DNA from: CAYZJB01 sp964478735
Lineage (GTDB): Bacteria; CLD3; SB21
Direction: 5' to 3'
Assembly (NCBI GenBank): GCA_964478735.1
Contig: CAYZJB010000003.1
Span: 1 to 64,000 of the forward strand
DNA length: 64,000 nt
Part shown: piece by piece, positions 53,943 through 60,585 of the stretch
How positions within the stretch are numbered: position 1 is the first letter of the stretch
How the letters are laid out: the number at the start of each line of letters is the position of its first letter
Notes under the pieces: generated by a model
The model's input: the letters and a program-made list of their open reading frames with translations, nothing else
The model's database searches: none
Told to the model about the DNA's origin: nothing
Position numbers and translations under genes: made by a program

Positions 53943-55198
53943 CCGCCTGAGCTTTCTCGTAAACTAATACCGAGTAAGATGCTGTAAATCATGGCCACAG
54001 AGGGGTTTTCCCAGCTTTGAGAAAAATTATTGGCAACCAAAATAAAGGCCATGCTCATGCACCATACAAAAACACTTGACCGAACGGAACGGCCTTTTAG
54101 ATGACGAATGATGTAGGTCAGCCAACCCAGATACAGTAGAATTCCCAGGAGCCCTTGTCTCAGGATCCATGCTATATACTGGTTATGTGAACCGTACGAA
54201 CCCCCGGAGCCGATGATTTTAGATATCCAATCTAGTCGAATATAATGATCGACCGCGACTTGCCATAGCCCCACGCGTCCCGCAGCAAGTTTGTCCATTT
54301 CGTGCATATTTCCGCCAATAAGCCCAAGCTCTCTTGCGAAACGGACCTGCAATAAGGGCGCACAGATAACTATGGCAACAAAGGTTGCAATGGAAAGTAG
54401 TCGTACGGACAAGACCGGCACTTTCCATGTAAAAAGGCCCAGAAAAAAAATTAGCGTAACAATAAACGTTCGACTATATGTGAAGAATAAAACGGTAGCA
54501 AAAAATAAAAACGCGAGACAGGCCGTCACTCTCAACGAGTTTGATGTAGCTTCGGAAACCAGGAACAAAGATGCCGTGCAGGAAATAAACATGACCATGG
54601 CCAGCGTGTTGGCATCGTAATATGGCCCTTTGAGTCGGGTTGCCAAGGAATAATGTAGTCCATCCCATCCGGCATTATAGACCACGTCGTGCCCCTGAAC
54701 AAAACCGACAATGGCAGGTAATATGGCGGAGATCACGATCGCCCACGAGATGGAGTTTAAGGTAAGTTGCGGTAAAACGAATGCGACTGCAATCGGTATG
54801 AACAAATGATAAAGACGAAAATTCCAACCTACAAAACTCAATGTATCCAGTGGCGACGCCGCCAGTGGAAGGAGAACATAACGATTATTGATCCAACCCC
54901 ACACGGAAGCTATTCCGGCACTTATTAGGATCAGAGCCAGATAGTTTTGGCCGGGAATTTGTGTGTCGCGACGATACCTCCACCAAATCCACGTCAAATA
55001 GATGGGTATGAAAATACCGAGAACCTGTAATGGAGTGAAGGAAATTCCAAGGTCAGCACGCCACAAACCATCTATGGTAAATTTAGTTGAAACCAGTACA
55101 AGTATGCCGATTACAGGTCGTTTCCATGCCATGAACACCAGAACCGCACAGTATAGAACCAAACCGCTGCCAATCAGCCAGACGAGAATATCAGACAA
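53939..55198 (-). CDS. O-antigen ligase/polymerase-like membrane protein 2
   Basis: 419 residues with about 11 hydrophobic helices. LVSTKFTIDGLWRADLGISFTPLQVLGIFIPI aligns with the corresponding part of the neighbouring paralogue. FFTYSRTFIVTLIFFLGLF and the periplasmic SYGSHNQYIAWILRQGLLG segment match the Wzy/WaaL group (the SxxxNxY/H region). Start TTG 55198 has only a weak ribosome binding site. It is the first gene of the glycan train, 64 nt after the PASTA gene. Confidence 0.85.
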   Translation of the reverse strand: MSDILVWLIGSGLVLYCAVLVFMAWKRPVIGILVLVSTKFTIDGLWRADLGISFTPLQVLGIFIPIYLTWIWWRYRRDTQIPGQNYLALILISAGIASVWGWINNRYVLLPLAASPLDTLSFVGWNFRLYHLFIPIAVAFVLPQLTLNSISWAIVISAILPAIVGFVQGHDVVYNAGWDGLHYSLATRLKGPYYDANTLAMVMFISCTASLFLVSEATSNSLRVTACLAFLFFATVLFFTYSRTFIVTLIFFLGLFTWKVPVLSVRLLSIATFVAIVICAPLLQVRFARELGLIGGNMHEMDKLAAGRVGLWQVAVDHYIRLDWISKIIGSGGSYGSHNQYIAWILRQGLLGILLYLGWLTYIIRHLKGRSVRSSVFVWCMSMAFILVANNFSQSWENPSVAMIYSILLGISLRESSGG

Positions 55199-55262
55199 CG
55201 ATCGAAAAATCCTATCTTAAATTTTTATGAAACTTACACATACGTATTCGAATCGGTCAGTT

Positions 55263-56000
55263 TTAGTCCTGTGAGTCCAGGCTGCTGACGATGAGATTGA
55301 CAATGTGATCTGGCAGAACGGAAGCTGAAGTATCCGGTTCCTGCCCGACAACGGTTCCGGGCAGTAGATCCGGACGATGTATTTTTTTAACTTTGCCGAT
55401 TTTCAATCCTGCCTCGACGATTGATTCCTTGGCTTTGGAAAGCGTCAGACCGATCAGCATTGGAACGGCAACCACCGTTCGTGGAAGTTCGACGCTAACA
55501 ATAAGATCGACCATAGTCCCACTTCTGGCCTTTGTATGTTCTTCGATGGACTGGGTCAGGACGATTCCCGGAGGAAATTCTCCCGTTGGCTGCTCCGTGA
55601 TCTGGCCGACCTTAAGACCGGCTGCCTCCAGTGTAACGCGGGCATCCCTCAAGGTTGTCAATTTCAGGCTGGGTACGGATACCATCAATTCGTCTTCGCT
55701 GATGACCAGACGAACGATGCGGCCGGATTTAACCGTGGCGCCTTCTTCCGGACTCTGGTAAAGCACCGTACGATCAAAACTTTTGGGCTCAAAACGGTGC
55801 TTTATGACATGGTCAAGCCCCGATTTCTTCAGTGTCGATAGTGCCTCAGCTTCTGCCATTCCGACGACGTCCGGTACGCGAACGTCGCCGGTCATACTGA
55901 CAACCAGAGGCATAATCACACGGTCCGTCAATAGAATGACCCCCAGGAGATAAATGCCGACAAACGCCACAGTGCCAAGCTTGCGGGAATTTAACTTCAT
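55263..56000 (-). CDS. Membrane-anchored triple-PASTA protein
   Basis: 245 residues from ATG 56000. A short basic N-terminus and one transmembrane helix (about 9-34) are followed by three PASTA domains (about 41-103, 107-172, 176-241: VPDVVGMAEAEALSTLKKSGL, VPSLKLTTLRDARVTLEAAGL, VPMLIGLTLSKAKESIVEAGL). PASTA domains bind uncrosslinked peptidoglycan or muropeptides and usually sit on PknB-like kinases or PBPs. Here they form a free protein without enzyme domain, with a kinase gene divergently placed beyond tRNA-Ser. A promoter with a palindrome precedes it. The name of the family member is not known to me. Confidence 0.88.
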   Translation of the reverse strand: MKLNSRKLGTVAFVGIYLLGVILLTDRVIMPLVVSMTGDVRVPDVVGMAEAEALSTLKKSGLDHVIKHRFEPKSFDRTVLYQSPEEGATVKSGRIVRLVISEDELMVSVPSLKLTTLRDARVTLEAAGLKVGQITEQPTGEFPPGIVLTQSIEEHTKARSGTMVDLIVSVELPRTVVAVPMLIGLTLSKAKESIVEAGLKIGKVKKIHRPDLLPGTVVGQEPDTSASVLPDHIVNLIVSSLDSQD

Positions 56001-56018
56001 GACGGCAATGATAAATCT

Positions 56019-56047
56019 ATTATGTCGAATAATCAATTGATTATCAA
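56019..56047 (-). promoter_or_regulatory. Promoter of the PASTA gene (and possibly of the glycan train)
   Basis: On the minus strand: TTGATA at 56047-56042, a 17-nt spacer, CATAAT at 56024-56019; predicted start near 56012, only about 12 nt before the ATG. It is the only good promoter I see upstream of the minus-strand gene train. Confidence 0.65.
56029..56044. promoter_or_regulatory. 16-bp perfect palindrome in the PASTA promoter
   Basis: ATAATCAATTGATTAT is its own reverse complement over 16 bases. It fills most of the spacer of the minus-strand promoter and enters its -35 box. This position would let a dimeric regulator block RNA polymerase. The palindrome lies 12 bp from the -35 box of the tRNA-Ser promoter on the other strand. 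Confidence 0.6.
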
Positions 56048-56055
56048 AGAGATGG

Positions 56056-56084
56056 TTGCTTTTCAAAGTGGATTTTTGTTTATT
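56056..56084 (+). promoter_or_regulatory. Promoter of tRNA-Ser
   Basis: TTGCTT at 56056-56061, a 17-nt spacer, TTTATT at 56079-56084; predicted start near 56091, 8 nt before the tRNA. Back-to-back with the PASTA promoter. The -10 box is weaker than others in the window. Confidence 0.5.
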
Positions 56085-56098
56085 GGCATGCAATTTTC

Positions 56099-56185
56099 GG
56101 AGAGGTGTCCGAGTGGTTGAAGGAGCTGGTCTCGAAAATCAGTATACCTGCAAAGGTATCGAGGGTTCGAATCCCTCTCTCTCCG
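56099..56185 (+). tRNA. tRNA-Ser (anticodon CGA)
   Basis: Class II tRNA. Acceptor GGAGAGG pairs with TCTCTCC. The anticodon stem CTGGT/ATCAG encloses CTCGAAA with anticodon CGA at 56133-56135. The long variable arm has stem TACCT/AGGTA. T arm GAGGG-TTCGAAT-CCCTC. Discriminator G at 56185. The following CACCA is offset by two bases, so CCA is not encoded in register. Confidence 0.95.
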
Positions 56186-56275
56186 CACCAAAGGTTCATC
56201 GGCTTGTTGTATTTAGGTCAATGATTGATCCTGCCCGGAACAAGCCAGCCACATAACAGGTGATTGAAGACCGTC

Positions 56276-58429
56276 ATGGCGAGTGAAATGACTCGGTTCG
56301 GCCGGTTTCGCGTTGCCGGAATCCTGGGCAAAGGGGCCATGGGCATCGTGTATAAGGCGATCGACGAAGTGATTGACCGGACCGTGGCCATTAAGACATT
56401 GAGTCTGGGCGACGGACTGAACGACTCTCAGAGAGAGGAATTCAAACACCGGTTCACGATGGAGGCCCAGTTCGCCGGCAAGCTATCCCATCCCAATATT
56501 GTCACCGTATACGACGTCGGTACCGAAGGGGAGACGTCGTATATCGCCATGGAATACGTGGAAGGTCAGACCCTCGAGCAGATCATCGCTACGACACCCG
56601 TCGACTGGGAATCGCTGCAGTCGATCGAAATGATGATGGAGATCATGTTGCAGGTATGCGAAGGGCTGCATTTCGCGCATCAGCATGGAGTTACGCATCG
56701 AGACATTAAACCCGCAAATATTATCGTGTCGAAATCGGGGCATGCCAAAATCATGGATTTCGGTATTGCCAAAATCAACTCATCGACCGGAACGGCCATC
56801 GGAACGATTTTAGGAACGCCCGGTTACATGGCGCCCGAGCAGATTGCAGGCAAATCGGCAGAGCAGCGAAGCGACATTTTTTCGCTCGGGGCGGTTTTTT
56901 ACGAGTGCATTACGGGAAAACGTGCGTTCAACGGGAATTCGATCACGGAAGTGATGTACAAGGTGATGAACGAAAATCCAACGCCCGTACAGGTATTGAA
57001 TCCGCTGATTCCACCGGTATTCGATAACATCCTGACGCGTGCATTACGGCGAAATCCCGAAGAGCGCTATCGTTCCGTCGATCTGATCGGCAAGGATATC
57101 CGAAAGATCAAACAAACCATGCTGCTCTCGCGGACCATCCATGTCGACGGCGATCAACTCATTCCGAAGCCTAAACTTCCCTTTCTGCAATCGTTGACGC
57201 CAAAAGATTATCAGCAGCTGACGATGGGATTGGGAATTTACAGTATCCTTGCGACGATACTTTTATTGTTCAGCTGGGCGGGAGGCGACATCGGGCGTTC
57301 CCGCATCGCAGAGTCGTTGTCGGCAACAAGGCCGGCGTCACTGATATTGAAACTGAACGTTCCCGACGCAACGGTCACTATCGATGACAAACCCGTGCGA
57401 ACCGTCAACGGCGAAATCAAGCTGAACACCGTCGATGTAGGTGAACATAAATTGGTCGCACAACGGGAAGGGTACCAACCATTCGAAACGGCGTTGATTT
57501 TCGGCGCCGGAGAAGTTAAAGAATTTACCGCCAATATGCGCCTGCTCCCCGTCGAGATCCCCGAAGGCGTCGATACGTCTTACATCACGTTGCTCAGTGA
57601 TCCCCCCATGTCGAGGGTGGAAACGAGCGCGGGGCGCTTTATCGGATACACGCCCATCGAGGAGTTCATGTTTCCCTCCGGAAAATACACGCTGTTGATT
57701 TCCAAACCCGATCACGTGACCCTGAAGCGCGATCTATCGCTCTACCGTAATCGCACCGGTACGATGTCGGTCAAATTGGACAAACTAAAGGGATTTATTT
57801 CGCTGGAAAATGTCAAGCCGGAGAGCGCCTATCTCCTGGTCAATGGGAAACGTTTTTGGCGATACACGAAGCAAAACGTTTACCGGGTCGACGTCGGTGA
57901 GCAGCAGTTGACGATCCGCGCGGACGGCTACGCCGACCTTGAAAAATCGGTCACCGTGACGTTCGACTCCACGATTACTTTCTCCGACACCCTCCCTGCA
58001 ACGTATGGCGCGTTGAAAATCGAATCGAATCCATCCGGCGCAAAAATCTTTCTCGGTGAAGAGTCGGATATTCGCGGAACGGCTCCGGTCGTGATTACTG
58101 GTTTGATCGCCAATGTGCACCAGATCAAGGCCGAGTTTGACCGGCAAATCGTTCGAAAAACCGTTCGGGTTAAAAAGGACGACACAACATCGGTCCGTAT
58201 CCTGTCCTCCAATCCGAACGGGTTTCTCGATCTGACGACCGTGCCCGATGGAGCTGAGGTATTTATCAATACCGTTAAACGTCCCGGCCTTAAGACGCCC
58301 GGCTCAATTGAACTGAAGCCCGGATTTTACCGGATCCGTCTCGTCCATCCCAAGTTTCGCAAATATTACGAAACGTCCGTCCGCGTACGCGCCGATCAAA
58401 CGTTCAAGATCACACACACGTTCGAATAG
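56276..58429 (+). CDS. Transmembrane Ser/Thr protein kinase with PEGA repeats
   Basis: 717 residues from ATG 56276 (TTG 56264 is possible but weaker). Hanks-type kinase: GILGKGAMGIVYKA, Lys40 in VAIK, HRD 141-143 (HRDIKPANI), MDFGIA, GTPGYMAPEQ, SDIFSLGAVFYE; all catalytic residues are kept. A transmembrane helix (about 318-338) splits the cytoplasmic kinase from an extracytoplasmic tail of PEGA-like beta repeats (about 350-717, such as LKLNVPDATVTIDDKPV and LKIESNPSGAKIFLGEE). No PASTA domains are fused. The first gene of the + strand block after tRNA-Ser; overlaps or abuts the next one. Confidence 0.92.
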   Translation: MASEMTRFGRFRVAGILGKGAMGIVYKAIDEVIDRTVAIKTLSLGDGLNDSQREEFKHRFTMEAQFAGKLSHPNIVTVYDVGTEGETSYIAMEYVEGQTLEQIIATTPVDWESLQSIEMMMEIMLQVCEGLHFAHQHGVTHRDIKPANIIVSKSGHAKIMDFGIAKINSSTGTAIGTILGTPGYMAPEQIAGKSAEQRSDIFSLGAVFYECITGKRAFNGNSITEVMYKVMNENPTPVQVLNPLIPPVFDNILTRALRRNPEERYRSVDLIGKDIRKIKQTMLLSRTIHVDGDQLIPKPKLPFLQSLTPKDYQQLTMGLGIYSILATILLLFSWAGGDIGRSRIAESLSATRPASLILKLNVPDATVTIDDKPVRTVNGEIKLNTVDVGEHKLVAQREGYQPFETALIFGAGEVKEFTANMRLLPVEIPEGVDTSYITLLSDPPMSRVETSAGRFIGYTPIEEFMFPSGKYTLLISKPDHVTLKRDLSLYRNRTGTMSVKLDKLKGFISLENVKPESAYLLVNGKRFWRYTKQNVYRVDVGEQQLTIRADGYADLEKSVTVTFDSTITFSDTLPATYGALKIESNPSGAKIFLGEESDIRGTAPVVITGLIANVHQIKAEFDRQIVRKTVRVKKDDTTSVRILSSNPNGFLDLTTVPDGAEVFINTVKRPGLKTPGSIELKPGFYRIRLVHPKFRKYYETSVRVRADQTFKITHTFE

Positions 58430-58434
58430 TCTCC

Positions 58435-60585
58435 TTGTCGTCATTTTCAGCAGCGTTTAAACACCGCGTGATTTTTTTCCCCACGTTGATCAACGTGGGT
58501 GCGGCGATCACGCTCGGGCTCCTGCCCTTGAGTCGTGATATCGACTTCGAGTTTGCCCAATTTTACGGGCTCATAAGTTTTTGGACGTCCTGCAGTGTCG
58601 CGTGGGCGTGCGTACGCAGATGGAATTCTCCTGCACTGGCGTGGAAAGTAAATTTCACTTCGGTGGGGAGTGTCTTGGTCGTGACGACGCTATTATTGGT
58701 CATCTGCGGCTGTTCGTTTGAGAGAGGAATAACGTTTTTTGTCTTACTGGTCCTGCCGATGACGCTGTCGGGAACGGGTGTAGGATTGTTCTGTGGACGG
58801 GAGCATTTTCGATGGCTGTGGTTGACGGGTTGGACCGTTGGCTCTTTAGCGGTCGTGGCGATCGAGTTATGGTTTCGCGTGCCCATTGCCGTTCACAGCG
58901 CGATCTGGGGATATTTTCACGGCCCGCTGTATGATGAAGCCGTGCCGATCACCACTGAACTCGTCGCCATGCAGTTCGGTACAGCCATTTTCGGAGTGAC
59001 TCTGGCCGCTCTCAGTTCCCGTCCGTCGAAGATCAGGCATACGGCGGCGATCGCTGTTTTTTTTCTGCCCACGGCGCTTCGTTCCACGATCAACGAAGCT
59101 GACGGATATTTCGAACTGAAAACAAAACTATCGTCTCACTATCGGAATGGCCCCATTCATATCTATCTGGATCCGCGTCTGGACTCGATGGGAACGGAGC
59201 TGCTTCACTATACGTCGTTTGCGTACGATCGAGTATACACGGATCTCAACGTGAATTCAAAACCCGATGTCGATATTTTCGTGTTCCATGATGCAGAGCA
59301 AAAAAAGAAGATATTTGGCGCCGGAGAGACCCATTTTGCAAAGATTTGGCGAAATGAAATCTTTGTGAACGCTGCGAACGCCCGAGACGTGATTCGGCAT
59401 GAAATCGTCCATATCATCGCATCCCAGGAGGGCTGGCCGATCTGGCGGATCGGGCTCCTTGAGGGACTGGCTGTTGCAGTCGAGTGGAATGAACCGTATT
59501 TTACACCTCACGAGTGGGCCGGAGCCCTCCTCCGGCTCGGGCGTATTCCTCCGCTCCGGGAATGGTTTACAGGGACGGGGTTCTTTACCTATCACGGAAG
59601 GATGAGTTATATCCTGGGCGGTTCGTTCGTACGCTTTTTGATCGATACGTATGGCGTCGACAAAGTAAAAAAGGTTTATTCCGGTGAAACATTTGAGGAT
59701 GTCTACGGACACTCGATCGATTCCCTCGATCGGCAATGGAGAACGTTTCTCGATCGCGTTCCCATCAGTCAAAACGAGGTAGACTGGGCGGGCATATTGT
59801 TACAGCAGGGTATATTCGGAAAAAAATGTGTACACGCGATTGCCGCGCTTGAATCCGCCGCAGATCATTTTGTCGATGCCGGTGACTGGGAGAGGTCGCA
59901 GAATGCCTATATGAAGGTGCTGTCTTTGGATCCCGATCGGATCGACGTCGCGGTTGCGCTGGCCAGATCATGGCTGATGTCCGGAGAAATCCGGAGTGCA
60001 AGGGACATCGTCGACAAGTGGCTTGGGAAAGACGTGTATGCAAGTCGTCGGGCGGAGCTGTTGATTCTACGCGGCGACCTGTGGCTGCTGGACGGGGCGT
60101 CCGACAGCGCGACACTGGCGTGGAAAAAATGCCTGTCGCAGTTCGGGCGTATTCCTTCCGTGTATATCGCATGTCACCTGAGACTTAGCGGCGCGACCAG
60201 CCGCACTCACTGGCGTGACCTTGAAAAAATCGTGACGGCGAAATCACCGATGGAAAAAGTCGTTGTTCTGGATCGTGTCATGGAAAGATCGCCTGAACTT
60301 AAATTACCTCGCTACTGGAAAGGGACGATGCTTTTTGCCGCGGGCGATTTTGCCGGAGCGGCCCTTGTGCTTGGCGACTCCGCGGCCGCATTTCGTGATT
60401 CTACTTTTGAATTGCATCGGCGCCTTCTGATTGTGGAATCGCTTTTACGATTGCAGCGGACTGAAGAAGCAACCATTTGGTTGAATGGAACCGCCGGACT
60501 TTGTCGACGGCCGGTCGACGTGAATGCGGTGCGTGAATTACAGGCCTATACGGAATGGTTGAACAGGAGACGGGAATGGGATTAA
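58435..60585 (+). CDS. Membrane-anchored peptidase-MA-like protein with TPR tail
   Basis: 716 residues from TTG 58435, 5 nt after the kinase stop. About six N-terminal transmembrane helices (10-215), then a domain with H322-E-I-V-H326 (RHEIVHIIASQEGW) and Glu343 (GLLEGLAVAVEW): a gluzincin zinc site. From about residue 445 come TPR-like helices (WAGILLQQGIFGKKCVHAIAALESAAD, SQNAYMKVLSLDPDRIDVAVALARSWLMSG). It likely works at the outer face of the inner membrane. Same zinc layout as the gene at 30366-33527 without the propeller. It overlaps the next gene by 10 nt. Substrate unknown. Confidence 0.78.
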   Translation: MSSFSAAFKHRVIFFPTLINVGAAITLGLLPLSRDIDFEFAQFYGLISFWTSCSVAWACVRRWNSPALAWKVNFTSVGSVLVVTTLLLVICGCSFERGITFFVLLVLPMTLSGTGVGLFCGREHFRWLWLTGWTVGSLAVVAIELWFRVPIAVHSAIWGYFHGPLYDEAVPITTELVAMQFGTAIFGVTLAALSSRPSKIRHTAAIAVFFLPTALRSTINEADGYFELKTKLSSHYRNGPIHIYLDPRLDSMGTELLHYTSFAYDRVYTDLNVNSKPDVDIFVFHDAEQKKKIFGAGETHFAKIWRNEIFVNAANARDVIRHEIVHIIASQEGWPIWRIGLLEGLAVAVEWNEPYFTPHEWAGALLRLGRIPPLREWFTGTGFFTYHGRMSYILGGSFVRFLIDTYGVDKVKKVYSGETFEDVYGHSIDSLDRQWRTFLDRVPISQNEVDWAGILLQQGIFGKKCVHAIAALESAADHFVDAGDWERSQNAYMKVLSLDPDRIDVAVALARSWLMSGEIRSARDIVDKWLGKDVYASRRAELLILRGDLWLLDGASDSATLAWKKCLSQFGRIPSVYIACHLRLSGATSRTHWRDLEKIVTAKSPMEKVVVLDRVMERSPELKLPRYWKGTMLFAAGDFAGAALVLGDSAAAFRDSTFELHRRLLIVESLLRLQRTEEATIWLNGTAGLCRRPVDVNAVRELQAYTEWLNRRREWD

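Noticed and set aside
55199..55262. Promoter just ahead of the first O-antigen ligase gene
   Set aside because: Only poor -35/-10 matches on the minus strand; the PASTA promoter 760 bp upstream is the better candidate.
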